Below, one piece after another: positions 40,859 to 49,334 of a DNA stretch of 50,273 nucleotides (the first letter of the stretch is position 1; each line of letters starts with the position of its first letter). The notes below the pieces were generated by a model. It searched no databases. It saw nothing but the letters and a program-made list of their open reading frames with translations, and was not told where the DNA came from. The translations under genes were made by a program, and so were the position numbers. The DNA is from Rubrivivax sp. GTDB lineage: Bacteria; Pseudomonadota; Gammaproteobacteria; Burkholderiales; Burkholderiaceae_C. Location of the stretch: the NCBI GenBank assembly GCA_022843905.1, contig JALHMT010000038.1:1-50273 (forward strand), given 5' to 3'.

Positions 40859-41792
40859 ACCAGAGCCAGGCCGCGCCGCGCACGCCCGAAGCGTCGCCAT
40901 GCCGGCTGGGTACCAGGCGGGTGCGCACGGCGTCGCGCACGCCGCCCGAGAACACCCATTGCGCCCAGAGCGCCGGCACGCGGGTGTACAGGTGCGGCAT
41001 GTTCGACAGTCCGCCGGCCAGCACGATGACATCGGGGTCGAGCACGTTGATGATGGCAGCCAGCGCGCGCGCCAGGCGGTTCGCGTGGCGCTCCAGCGTG
41101 GCGGCGCAGTCGGCATCGCCTTCTTCGCTGGCGCGCTGGTGGATCTCTGGCGCCGTCAGCGCCTGGCCGGTTTCGCGCTGATGGTCGGCGGCCAGGGCCG
41201 GACCGCTGAGCAGGGTCTCGTTGCAGCCGCGCTGGCCGCAGTAACAGGCGGGGCAGGGCTCGTGGGGGTCCAGCCAGGGCAGCGGGTTGTGGCCCCACTC
41301 GCCGGCCAGCCGGTTGGGGCCGGTCAGCGTCTGGCCGCGCACCGTGATGCCGGCGCCGACGCCCGTGCCCAGGATGACGGCGAACGACACCTCGGCGCCT
41401 GCCGCCGCGCCGTCGGTGGCTTCGGACAGGGCCAGGCAGTTGGCGTCGTTGGCCAGGCGCACCGGCTGGCCGAGCAGGGCTTCGAGATCGCGCTGCAGCG
41501 GCATGCCGTTCAGGCAGGTGGAGTTGGCGTTCTTCATCACGCCGTCCAGCGTCAGGCTGCCGGGCGTGCCCAGGCCGATGCTCAGGGTCTCGGCCTGCGC
41601 TTCGCTGCGGGCTGCACGCACCAGGTCGGCCACCGCCGCCAGCGTGCCCGCATAACTGCCGGCCGGCGTGGCGATGCGCCGCCGCCAGCGTTCGCGCCCG
41701 TCGGGGTCGAGCAGCAAGGCCTCGATCTTGGTGCCGCCCAGGTCGATGCCCAGGGCGGCGCCTGGTGCGCTGGAGCCTGGGCCGCTGGCCAC
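40845..41792 (-). CDS. mak: Fructokinase (ROK family, Mak-like)
   Basis: This 315-residue ROK kinase closely follows E. coli Mak. It has LGIDLGGTKIEALLLD, KNANSTCLNGMPLQRDLEALLG, VRLANDANCLALSEATDGAAAGA, the glycine/phosphate motif LGTGVGAGITV, AGEWGHNPLPW, the zinc-site CPACYCGQRGCNE and a C-terminal HGDASGVRGAAWLW. It phosphorylates fructose to fructose 6-phosphate. No ATG is available; a GTG at 41792, two bases beyond the aminopeptidase stop, gives the expected N-terminus. It is co-transcribed with the aminopeptidase, an unexplained pairing, and overlaps the LytTR gene tail to tail by 14 bases. Confidence 0.9.
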   Translation of the reverse strand: MASGPGSSAPGAALGIDLGGTKIEALLLDPDGRERWRRRIATPAGSYAGTLAAVADLVRAARSEAQAETLSIGLGTPGSLTLDGVMKNANSTCLNGMPLQRDLEALLGQPVRLANDANCLALSEATDGAAAGAEVSFAVILGTGVGAGITVRGQTLTGPNRLAGEWGHNPLPWLDPHEPCPACYCGQRGCNETLLSGPALAADHQRETGQALTAPEIHQRASEEGDADCAATLERHANRLARALAAIINVLDPDVIVLAGGLSNMPHLYTRVPALWAQWVFSGGVRDAVRTRLVPSRHGDASGVRGAAWLWSTSV

Positions 41793-41794
41793 GG

Positions 41795-43603
41795 TCAGAT
41801 CGGCTCGGTGCGGGTGTTCAGCCAGGCCAGCGCGTCGCCGCTCAGGCGGGGGGCGAGTTGCTGGCGCACCCGGGCGTGGTAGCCGTTGAGCCAGGCGATC
41901 TCGTCGGGGCGCAGCAGCGAAAGGTCGATGCAGCGCGTGTCGATCGGACACAGCGTCAGCGTCTCGAACTCGAGGAACTCGCCGAAGCCGCCGTCTTCGG
42001 CCGTGGCCGCCGGCACGTTGAGCACCAGGTTTTCGATGCGGACACCCCACTGGCCCGCCCGATAGACGCCTGGCTCGATGCTGGTGATCATGCCCGGCTC
42101 CATCGCCATGTGCGGCTCGGCCGGCGCCTTGCTGATGGACTGCGGGCCCTCGTGCACGGCCAGGAAATAGCCCACGCCGTGACCGGTGCCGTGGCCGAAG
42201 TCGATGCCTTCGGCCCACAGCGGCGCGCGGGCGATGGCGTCGAGCGCCGGACTCAGCGTGCCGCGCGGGAAGCGCGTGCGCGACAAGCCCATCGTGCCCT
42301 TGAGCACCAGGGTGTAGTCGCGCTTCATCGCCGCGCTCACGCGGCCGATGGGCCAGACGCGCGTGATGTCGGTGGTGCCGCCCAGGTACTGGCCACCGCT
42401 GTCGATGAGCAGCAGTCCGTCGCCTTCGATGACGGCATGGCTGTCGGGCGTGGCCCGGTAGTGCGGCATCGCGCCGTTGGCGTTGAAGCCGGCGATGGTG
42501 GCGAAGCTCAGCCCGACGAAGCCCGTGCGGCGCGCGCGGGCGGCAGAGAGTTTCTGGTCGATCGTGATCTCGGTGATGCGCTCGCGCCCCAGCGCTGCTT
42601 CGAACCAGGCATAGAACTCGCACATCGCCGCGCCGTCCTCGGCCATGGCCTCGCGCACGTGGGCGGCCTCCTCGACGGTCTTGCGGCTCTTCAGCAGCGT
42701 GCTCGGGTTGATGGCCTCGACCACCTTCACGCCAGCGGCCACGGCCTCGCGCAGGCCCAGCGTCACGCGCTTGGGGTCGACCAGCAGCACCTGGCCCGGG
42801 GCCAGCGCCGCCAGCGCGGTGGCGGCCGCGCCATAGGGCGCCAGGTGCAGGCCGTCGGCGGACAGTGCGGCCTGCAGTGCAGCGTCGATCTTGCCTTCGC
42901 CGACGAACAGCGTGGCCGCGTCCGCGGTCAACAGCAGGTGTGCCAGGAACACCGGGTTGTAGTCCACGTCGCTGCCGCGCAGGCCGGTGATCCAGGCGAT
43001 GTCGTCGACGGTGGACACGAAGTGCGCCGTGGCGCCGTGCCGGGCCATCGCCTCGCGCACGGCGGCCAGCTTCGCTGCGCGCGTGCGGGTGGCGTGCGGG
43101 GCGCGGTGTTCGTAGACCGGCTGCGCCGGCAGGGAGGGGCGGTCGGGCCAGACGGCGTCGATCACGTCGCCGCCGGTGCGCAGCGAGACGCCTGCCCTGG
43201 CCAGCGCGGCCGCCAGCGCCTGCGCCATCGACAGGCCCAGCACCTGGCCGTCGACCGCCACCGTGCAACCGGCCGGCACGTGGGTGGCCAGCCACTCGAT
43301 GTGCCACTGCGCGACCCCGGTGGGGATCTTCACCAGCTCGATGCCACTGCCGGCCAGCTCGGTCTCGGCCTGCGTCCAGTAGCGGCTGTCCGCGAACAGG
43401 GCGGCCTGGTCCGGCGTGACCACCAGCGTGCCCATCGAACCCGTGAAGCCCGACAGCCACTCCCGTCCGGCCCAGCGACCGGGCAGGTACTCGCTGAGGT
43501 GCGGATCGCTGGACGGCACCAGCACGGCATGCACCCCCTCGCGGGACATGCGCTCGCGCAGTTGTTCGATGCGCAGTCGGAAGGGGGAGGTGCGGGTGTC
43601 CAT
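41795..43603 (-). CDS. Xaa-Pro aminopeptidase (M24B, long three-domain form)
   Basis: This 602-residue cytosolic dimetal peptidase removes an N-terminal residue preceding proline. Two creatinase-like N-terminal domains precede the pita-bread catalytic domain. The metal ligands are visible in LLLIDSGGQYLGGTTDITR (two Asp), GHGTGHGVGYFLAVHEGP (His), TSIEPGVY (Glu) and VRIENLV (Glu). It is longer than E. coli PepP (about 440 residues) and matches the three-domain form also found in eukaryotes (XPNPEP1 type). The ATG at 43603 begins the conserved MDTRTSPFRLRIEQLRERM start. It is followed by mak with a two-base gap. Confidence 0.93.
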   Translation of the reverse strand: MDTRTSPFRLRIEQLRERMSREGVHAVLVPSSDPHLSEYLPGRWAGREWLSGFTGSMGTLVVTPDQAALFADSRYWTQAETELAGSGIELVKIPTGVAQWHIEWLATHVPAGCTVAVDGQVLGLSMAQALAAALARAGVSLRTGGDVIDAVWPDRPSLPAQPVYEHRAPHATRTRAAKLAAVREAMARHGATAHFVSTVDDIAWITGLRGSDVDYNPVFLAHLLLTADAATLFVGEGKIDAALQAALSADGLHLAPYGAAATALAALAPGQVLLVDPKRVTLGLREAVAAGVKVVEAINPSTLLKSRKTVEEAAHVREAMAEDGAAMCEFYAWFEAALGRERITEITIDQKLSAARARRTGFVGLSFATIAGFNANGAMPHYRATPDSHAVIEGDGLLLIDSGGQYLGGTTDITRVWPIGRVSAAMKRDYTLVLKGTMGLSRTRFPRGTLSPALDAIARAPLWAEGIDFGHGTGHGVGYFLAVHEGPQSISKAPAEPHMAMEPGMITSIEPGVYRAGQWGVRIENLVLNVPAATAEDGGFGEFLEFETLTLCPIDTRCIDLSLLRPDEIAWLNGYHARVRQQLAPRLSGDALAWLNTRTEPI

Positions 43604-43708
43604 CGGACGGCTCCAGGGCGTGCAGGGATGCCTGATTCTAGGAGCGCGAGCCCTGCAGCGCGGCGCTGCGGCCTGCCGCGCCGCGGGCCGCTGCTGCAGA
43701 ATGACGCC

Positions 43709-44236
43709 ATGCGATCCGTCCTCGTTGCCATGTTCGTCGCGGTCCTGCTTGCCGGCTGCGCCACGCTCAGCGAAGACCAGTGCCGCCTGGTCGACTGGAA
43801 GGACCTCGGCCAACGCGACGGCACGCTGGGCCAGTCGCCCGATCGTGTGCAGGATCACGCCAAGTCCTGCGCCAAGGTCGGCATCGTGCCCGACGTGGCG
43901 ATGTGGCGCGCCGGCTGGCGCGAAGGCGTGGTGGCCTACTGCACCCCGCGCACCGCCTGGTCGGAAGGCTCGCGCAACCACGCCTACCGCGGCGCCTGCC
44001 GCGATCTCGACGAAGAAGGCTTCAAGCGCTGGCACCGCGCCGGGCTGGACGTCTACCGGACGCGCACCGAGCGCGAACGCGCGCGCAGCGAGGTCGAGCG
44101 GCTGGAAGCGCAGCTGAAGAAGGCCGAGAAGGACGACGAGCGCAAGACGCTGCGCGAGCGCATCCGTGCGCTGGACACCGAGCAGGCGCGGCTGCGCCGC
44201 CTGCAGGAGACGCTGGAAATGGGCGCGCCTCGGTGA
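43709..44236 (+). CDS. DUF2799 lipoprotein
   Basis: This 175-residue lipoprotein has the signal SVLVAMFVAVLLAGC (lipid Cys16) and a DUF2799 domain (EDQCRLVDWKDLGQRDGTLG, CAKVGIVPDVAMWRAGWREG, YCTPRTAWSEG, given in parts). A C-terminal coiled coil (ERARSEVERLEAQLKKAEKD onward) is rich in Arg and Glu. The domain's function is unknown; the protein should sit at the periplasmic face of an envelope membrane. It ends 7 bases from the convergent kynA. Confidence 0.88.
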   Translation: MRSVLVAMFVAVLLAGCATLSEDQCRLVDWKDLGQRDGTLGQSPDRVQDHAKSCAKVGIVPDVAMWRAGWREGVVAYCTPRTAWSEGSRNHAYRGACRDLDEEGFKRWHRAGLDVYRTRTERERARSEVERLEAQLKKAEKDDERKTLRERIRALDTEQARLRRLQETLEMGAPR

Positions 44237-44243
44237 ACGACCC

Positions 44244-45131
44244 CTACAGGTCGGTGCGCAGGCGCCAGATCTCCGGGAACAGCACCGTGTCGAGCATCTT
44301 GCGCAGGTAGCCCACGCCGTTGGTGCCCCCGGTGCCGCGCTTGAAGCCGATCACGCGTTCCACCGTCGTGACGTGGCGGAAGCGCCAGAGCCGGAAGGCG
44401 TCTTCGAGGTCGGTCAGCTCCTCGCCCAGCTGGTAGAGGTCCCAGTGCGTCTGCGGCGAGCGGTAGACGGCCAGCCAGGCCGCCTCGACCTCGTCGCTCG
44501 GCTCGTACGGCAAGGTCCAGTCGCGCTCGATGGCAGCGGCCGGCACCGGCAGGCCGCGGCGGGCCAGCAGGCGCAGGGATTCGTCGTACAGCGAGGGCAC
44601 CCGCCAGGCGGCCTCGACATGGGCCAGCAGGTCGGGCCGATGGGCATGGGGCTTGAGCATCGCGGCGTTCTTGTTGCCCAGGCTGAACTCGATGCAGCGG
44701 TACTGCCAGCTCTGGAAACCGCTGCTCTGCGCCAGGTAGGGGCGGATGGCGCTGTACTCGGGCGGTGTCATGGTGGCCAGCACGTCCCAGGCGTGCACCA
44801 GCTGCTCCATGATCTTGCTGACGCGCGCCAGCATCTTGAAGGCCGTGGGCAGCTGGTCGGCTGCCACCGCGCCGATGGCCGCACGCAGTTCGTGCAGCAT
44901 CAGCTTCATCCACAGCTCGCTGGTCTGGTGCTGCACGATGAACAGCATCTCGTTGTGGTCGGGCGACAGCGGTTGCTGTGCATTCAGCACCGCATCGAGA
45001 TGCAGGTAGTCGCCATAGCTCATGTCGGCGCTGAAGTCGAGTTGCGCGCCGTGGTGTTCCCCCGCCACGGCAGCACGCGCCGCGCCGTGCATCGGGCAGC
45101 CGCTGGGCGCGGCGTCGTCGGTCGGTCCCAT
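44244..45131 (-). CDS. kynA: Tryptophan 2,3-dioxygenase
   Basis: This 295-residue heme dioxygenase opens the indole ring of L-tryptophan to N-formylkynurenine. Family blocks are MSYGDYLHLDAVLNAQQPLS, HNEMLFIVQHQTSELWMKLMLHEL, SSGFQSWQYRCIEFSLGNKN, RFRHVTTVERVIGFKRGTGGTNGVGYL (by position) and the C-terminal LFPEIWRLRTDL. It is the last gene of a kynB-kynU-kynA operon, starting one base after the kynU stop. Together the three convert tryptophan to anthranilate, alanine and formate. Confidence 0.97.
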   Translation of the reverse strand: MGPTDDAAPSGCPMHGAARAAVAGEHHGAQLDFSADMSYGDYLHLDAVLNAQQPLSPDHNEMLFIVQHQTSELWMKLMLHELRAAIGAVAADQLPTAFKMLARVSKIMEQLVHAWDVLATMTPPEYSAIRPYLAQSSGFQSWQYRCIEFSLGNKNAAMLKPHAHRPDLLAHVEAAWRVPSLYDESLRLLARRGLPVPAAAIERDWTLPYEPSDEVEAAWLAVYRSPQTHWDLYQLGEELTDLEDAFRLWRFRHVTTVERVIGFKRGTGGTNGVGYLRKMLDTVLFPEIWRLRTDL

Positions 45132-45132
45132 G

Positions 45133-46380
45133 TCAGGTCACCGCGTGGCGCTGGTTGAATTCCGGCTGCCGCCACTCGGCGGTGTCCAGCACCTCGCGCA
45201 AGTGTTCGGCGGCATCGAAAGCGTCGACAAAGCGGGAGTACAGCGGCGTGAAGCCGAAGCGCAGAATGTCGGGAGCGCGGAAGTCACCGATCACGCCGCG
45301 CGCGATCAGCGCCTGCATCACCGGGTAGCCCAGCTCGGGGTGCGAGAAGCAGACCTGGCTGCCGCGCTGGGCATCGAGGGGCGGGGAGGCCATCGTGAGC
45401 ATCGGGCAGGTGGCCGACACCCTTTCAGCGAACAGCCGTGTCAGCGCCAGCGACTTGGCGCGCAGGGCCGCCATGCCGCCCAGCGGACCGGCGGCCAGCA
45501 CCGTGTCGACGCCGCATTCCAGCGCGGCCAGCGACAGCAGGGCCGGCGTGCCGCACAGGTAGCGCGTGATGCCGGGTGCCGGGCGGTAGCCCGGCGTGAA
45601 CTCGAAAGGTGCGGCGTGACCCATCCAGCCGGCCAGCGGCTGCCAGAAGCGTTCTGCATGGCGCGGGTGCGCCCAGACGAAGGCCGGTGCGCCGGGACCG
45701 CCGTTGAGGTACTTGTAGCCACAGCCGACGGCGAAGTCGGCGCCGTCGCTGGCCAGTGACAGCGGCACGGCGCCGGCGCTGTGGGCCAGGTCCCAGACCG
45801 TCAGCGCGCCGGCCTCGTGCGCGGCGCGCGACAGCGCCGCCATGTCGTGCATGCGGCCGGTGCGGTAGTTGACGTGCGTGAGCATCAGCACGGCGGCACG
45901 CTGATCCAGGTGCGCCGGCAGCTGATCGGCGTCGCACAGCAACAGCTCGAATCCGCGCTCCCGGGCCAGGCTTTCGGCGATGTACAGATCGGTCGGGAAG
46001 TTGCTGCGCTCGGAGACGATGCGGCGACGTTCCGGGGCGTCTGCGGCCACGATGTTCAGCGCGGCGCTCAGGACCTTGAAGAGGTTGACGCTGGTGGAGT
46101 CGGCCACCACCAGCTCGCCCGCGCCCACGCCCACCAGCCGCGCGATCTTGTCGCCCACGCGCTGTGGCAGCGTGATCCAGCCGGCGGCGTTCCAGCTGCG
46201 GATCAGTCCCTGGCCCCATTCCTGCTGCACCACCGCCGCCACGCGCGCCGCCGTGGCCCGGGGCAGCACGCCGAGCGAATTGCCGTCGAGGTAGATCACG
46301 CCCGGCGGCAGTTCGAACTGCTCGCGCAGGGGTGCCAGCGGGTCGGCGGCGTCCAGCGCCAGGGCGTCGTCACGGGTCAT
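45133..46380 (-). CDS. kynU: Kynureninase
   Basis: This 415-residue PLP enzyme splits kynurenine into anthranilate and alanine. Evidence includes VIYLDGNSLGVLPRAT at the start, SVNLFKVLSAAL, NFPTDLYIAES, HVNYRTGRMHDM, WDLAHSAGAVP with the PLP-ring Asp, and the PLP Lys in GCGYKYLNGGPGAP. The C-terminal LRFGFTPLYSRFVDAFDA is also typical. The start overlaps kynB by 4 bases (ATGA). Length is normal. Confidence 0.97.
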   Translation of the reverse strand: MTRDDALALDAADPLAPLREQFELPPGVIYLDGNSLGVLPRATAARVAAVVQQEWGQGLIRSWNAAGWITLPQRVGDKIARLVGVGAGELVVADSTSVNLFKVLSAALNIVAADAPERRRIVSERSNFPTDLYIAESLARERGFELLLCDADQLPAHLDQRAAVLMLTHVNYRTGRMHDMAALSRAAHEAGALTVWDLAHSAGAVPLSLASDGADFAVGCGYKYLNGGPGAPAFVWAHPRHAERFWQPLAGWMGHAAPFEFTPGYRPAPGITRYLCGTPALLSLAALECGVDTVLAAGPLGGMAALRAKSLALTRLFAERVSATCPMLTMASPPLDAQRGSQVCFSHPELGYPVMQALIARGVIGDFRAPDILRFGFTPLYSRFVDAFDAAEHLREVLDTAEWRQPEFNQRHAVT

Positions 46381-47012
46381 GGCAGTTCTCGAAGCACGGC
46401 GCGCACGGGCGAGGCGTCGGCGGTGATGAGTTTCAGGGGCAGGGCGATGAGCTCGAAATCGCCTTCGGGCACGTCGTCGAGCATCAGGTTCTCCAGCACG
46501 CGCAGCCCGCGCCGGCGGATGACCTGGTGGCTGTCCAGGCTCTTGCTGTCGGCGGGGTCGATGCTGGCGCTGTCGATGCCGATCAGCTGCACGCCCAGAT
46601 CGGCCAGACGCTCGACGGCGTCGGGCGCGAAGGCGGGCAGAAGAGGGTCCCAGCGGTCGATCGGCGCGTTGGCATAGGTGCGCACCAGCACGCGCGGGGG
46701 CAGGCCCGACAGTGCGTGGGCGAGATCCTGCCAGCGCACCAGCGGCCCGCAGCCCATGGCGTGGATGACGCGGCAGCGGCCGAGGTAGGGCCGCAGAGAG
46801 AGGGCGCCTGCCGCGGCACCCGAGGGGTCGTAGTGCAGCGGAGCGTCGGCATGCGCGCCGGTGTGCGGAGACAGCGTGAGGGTGCTGACGTTGACCGGGC
46901 AGCCTGGCGTGATCGTCGCGGCCCAGGCCTGCCGGTAGGCCGCGTCGCCGGGGAACACCGGCGAGCCGGCGTGCACCGGCGGCGAGATGTCCCACAGACG
47001 CAGCGTGTCCAT
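46377..47012 (-). CDS. kynB: Kynurenine formamidase
   Basis: This 211-residue bacterial cyclase-family formamidase hydrolyses N-formylkynurenine to kynurenine and formate. The metal-binding pattern His-x-Gly-x-His-x-Asp-x-Pro-x-His is present in SPHTGAHADAPLHY; WDISPPVHAGSPVFPGD and IGIDSASIDPADSKSLDSH are also family blocks. The ATG at 47012 starts the conserved domain and heads the kyn operon. The leader contains two overlapping GC-rich hairpins (47029-47048 and 47044-47064) that cannot form together. Confidence 0.95.
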   Translation of the reverse strand: MDTLRLWDISPPVHAGSPVFPGDAAYRQAWAATITPGCPVNVSTLTLSPHTGAHADAPLHYDPSGAAAGALSLRPYLGRCRVIHAMGCGPLVRWQDLAHALSGLPPRVLVRTYANAPIDRWDPLLPAFAPDAVERLADLGVQLIGIDSASIDPADSKSLDSHQVIRRRGLRVLENLMLDDVPEGDFELIALPLKLITADASPVRAVLRELP

Positions 47013-47114
47013 GGCGCCATCATAGGTCGCGCCCCTGGTGCGGGGCGCCGCCGGGCCCGGCGCCGGACCGATCGACGGGAGCGGCGATGACGGGGACATT
47101 TGCAACAGGTCCAA

Positions 47115-47147
47115 ATAGTTGACAACCAAACTATATCGCCGAAGAAT
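47115..47147 (+). promoter_or_regulatory. Promoter and dyad operator between kynB and the ligase gene
   Basis: A consensus -35 TTGACA (47119-47124), a 17-base spacer and AAGAAT (47142-47147) form a likely plus-strand promoter for the ligase gene. A perfect dyad, ATAGTT (47115-47120) and AACTAT (47129-47134) with 8 bases between, overlaps the -35 box. It lies 103 bases upstream of kynB as well, so a shared MarR- or Lrp-type regulator could act on both directions. No regulator gene is nearby. Confidence 0.6.
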
Positions 47148-47191
47148 GGGCTTGTCTGCAGCGTCCTTGTTCCGCCAACCCGAGGCCCGCC

Positions 47192-48832
47192 ATGGCGACC
47201 AGCGCCCACGTCGACACCTTCGCGCTAGACCACCTCCCGCCGCCCGAGGCGCTGCCGGAGTTCATCTTCGAGCTGCCCGAGCTGCAGCTGCCCGAACGGT
47301 TGAACTGCGCCGAGGCCTTGCTGGACCGCCGCGTGGCAGCGGGCGACGGAGACCGGCTGTGCGTGCAGGGGCAGGGCGTCCGCTGGACCTATGCCGAACT
47401 TCAGCAACGCGCCAACCGCATCGCCCGCGTGCTGGTCGACGACCTGGGCCTGGTGCCGGGCAACCGGGTGCTGCTGCGCGGCGCCAATTCCCCGATGCTG
47501 GCGGCCTGCTGGTTCGGCGTGGTGAAGGCCGGCGGCATCGCGGTTGGCACCATGCCGTTGCTGCGCGCCAAGGAGCTGGGGCAGATCATCGACAAGGCGC
47601 AGGTCACGCATGCCCTGTGCGACGCGCGGCTGGCCGACGAGCTGGCAGCGGCGCGCGCCGGCTCGCCCACCCTGCGCCACGTGCTGCATTTCTGCGCGCC
47701 CGGCACGATGGACCCGGCATCGTCGCTGGAAGCGCACTGCGCCAGGCGGCCGCCGCACTTCGAGGCCGTGCCGACCGCTGCCGACGACACCTGCCTGATC
47801 GCCTTCACCAGCGGCACCACCGGCGTGCCCAAGGGCACCATGCACTTCCACCGCGACGTGATGGCGGCCTGCGCCTGCTGGCCGCCGCATGTGTTGCGCG
47901 CTACCGTCGACGACGTGTTCATCGGCAGTCCGCCGCTGGCCTTCACCTTCGGGCTGGGCGGGCTGCTGCTGTTCCCGATGTCGATCGGTGCCTCGACGGT
48001 GCTGATCGAGAAGGCATCGCCCGATGCACTGGGTCTGGCCATCGAGCAGTACCGCGCCACGGTGTGCTTCACCGCGCCCACCTCCTACCGCGCGATGGCC
48101 AATCACCTGATGGCGCATCCGGGGCAGCACGACCTGTCCAGCCTGCGCAAGTGCGTGTCGGCCGGCGAGGCCCTGCCGGCGGCCACGCGGCAGCTCTGGC
48201 GGCAGGCCACCGGCATCCAGATCATCGACGGCATCGGTTCGACCGAGCTGCTGCACATCTTCATCTCAGCCGACGAGGCGAACGCGCGGCCGGGAGCCAC
48301 CGGCGTGCCGGTGCCCGGCTACCGAGCCTGCGTGATGGACGAGGCCGGCCAGCCGCTGCCGCCGGGGCAGGTCGGACGTCTGGCGGTGAAGGGCCCCACC
48401 GGCTGCAGGTACCTGGACGACGAGCGCCAGGCCCATTACGTTCAGGATGGCTGGAACTACACCGGCGATGCCTACCTGGTCGATGAAGCGGGTCACTTCG
48501 TCTACCAGGCGCGCACCGACGACATGATCATCAGCGGCGGCTACAACATCGCCGGGCCCGAGGTCGAGAGCGCCTTGCTGCTGCACCCGGCCGTGGCCGA
48601 GTGCGGCGTGGTCGGTGTGGCCGACGAAGCACGTGGCCAGGTCGTCAAGGCCTTCGTCGTGCTCAAGCCGGGCGAGGCGGCCGACGACGGCATGGCGCAG
48701 GCGCTGCAGGATTTTGTCAAGGCCAGCATCGCGCCCTACAAGTACCCGCGACAGATCGAGTTCTGCAGCTCGCTGCCGCGCACCGAGACAGGCAAGCTGC
48801 AGCGCTTCAGGCTGCGCCAGCCGGCAGGCTGA
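47192..48832 (+). CDS. abmG: 2-aminobenzoate-CoA ligase (AMP-binding)
   Basis: This 546-residue acyl-adenylate-forming ligase of the benzoate-CoA ligase group has the AMP-binding P-loop FTSGTTGVPKGTMHFHRD, the A5-type block IDGIGSTELLHIFIS, YTGDAY, and MIISGGYNIAGPEVE. The C-terminal catalytic Lys lies in PRTETGKLQRFRLR. It would activate anthranilate to 2-aminobenzoyl-CoA. Divergence from kynBUA, which produce anthranilate, supports the substrate over benzoate. GAGG lies 6 bases before the ATG at 47192. Downstream monooxygenase/reductase genes of the pathway are not in the window. Confidence 0.9.
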   Translation: MATSAHVDTFALDHLPPPEALPEFIFELPELQLPERLNCAEALLDRRVAAGDGDRLCVQGQGVRWTYAELQQRANRIARVLVDDLGLVPGNRVLLRGANSPMLAACWFGVVKAGGIAVGTMPLLRAKELGQIIDKAQVTHALCDARLADELAAARAGSPTLRHVLHFCAPGTMDPASSLEAHCARRPPHFEAVPTAADDTCLIAFTSGTTGVPKGTMHFHRDVMAACACWPPHVLRATVDDVFIGSPPLAFTFGLGGLLLFPMSIGASTVLIEKASPDALGLAIEQYRATVCFTAPTSYRAMANHLMAHPGQHDLSSLRKCVSAGEALPAATRQLWRQATGIQIIDGIGSTELLHIFISADEANARPGATGVPVPGYRACVMDEAGQPLPPGQVGRLAVKGPTGCRYLDDERQAHYVQDGWNYTGDAYLVDEAGHFVYQARTDDMIISGGYNIAGPEVESALLLHPAVAECGVVGVADEARGQVVKAFVVLKPGEAADDGMAQALQDFVKASIAPYKYPRQIEFCSSLPRTETGKLQRFRLRQPAG

Positions 48833-48862
48833 ATCAGCGGCCCGACCCTCAGGAGAAGCTCC

Positions 48863-49252
48863 ATGAAAGTGCTGCAACCCGCCGGCTGGAAGCCCCCGCG
48901 CGGCTATGTCAACGGCGTGTCCGTGCAGGGCCGCCAGATCTACGTGGCCGGGCAGATCGGCTGGAACGCGGCCTGCGAGTTCGAGAGCGAGGACCTCGTG
49001 GCCCAGGTGCGGCAGGCGCTGCTGAACGTGCGCGCGGTGCTGGCCGAAGGGGGTGCCACCCCGGAGCACATCGTGCGCATGACCTGGTACCTCACCGACA
49101 AGCGCGAGTACCTGGCGCGTGCCCGGGAGATCGGCGCCGCCTACCGCGAGACCATCGGCAGCTATGCCGTGGCGATGACAGCGGTGCAGGTGACGGCGCT
49201 GATGGAAGACCGTGCCGTCGTGGAGATCGAGGTCACCGCCGTGGTGCCCTGA
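48863..49252 (+). CDS. RidA/YjgF-family protein
   Basis: This 129-residue Rid-family protein has IYVAGQIGWNA, VRMTWYLTDKREYL and a C-terminal VVEIEVTAVVP. The position usually held by the key Arg of imine deaminases (about residue 105 in RidA) falls in AVAMTAVQVTALM, where no Arg is apparent, so it may not hydrolyse enamines like true RidA. It follows the ligase by 30 bases with AGGAG ahead of the ATG. Rid-like proteins often accompany aminobenzoate-CoA and aminomuconate pathways, probably for reactive imine or enamine intermediates. Confidence 0.88.
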   Translation: MKVLQPAGWKPPRGYVNGVSVQGRQIYVAGQIGWNAACEFESEDLVAQVRQALLNVRAVLAEGGATPEHIVRMTWYLTDKREYLARAREIGAAYRETIGSYAVAMTAVQVTALMEDRAVVEIEVTAVVP

Positions 49253-49256
49253 GAGG

Positions 49257-49301
49257 GTGAGAGGCGATCCCGGCGAAGGCGCATGGGATCGTCTCTCTCA
49301 C
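49257..49301. terminator. Long hairpin terminator between convergent operons
   Basis: GTGAGAGGCGATCCC (49257-49271) pairs with GGGATCGTCTCTCTCAC (49285-49301) apart from a G-U pair and a small bulge. It begins 4 bases after the RidA stop and separates that operon from the convergent lipoprotein gene. No clean U-run follows. Confidence 0.6.
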
Positions 49302-49334
49302 GCCGAGACGGCGCCGCGGCGCCGGTGCGATGCG

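Noticed and set aside
41765..44236. A long plus-strand frame (823 codons) opposite the aminopeptidase
   Set aside because: Only its last 175 codons, from 43709, form a real gene (the DUF2799 lipoprotein); the rest is antisense shadow of the M24 peptidase.
47029..47064. A tryptophan attenuator in the kynB leader
   Set aside because: The overlapping hairpins exist, but no leader peptide with Trp codons and no U-run was found; GC-rich DNA gives such stems by chance. Kept only as a side note.
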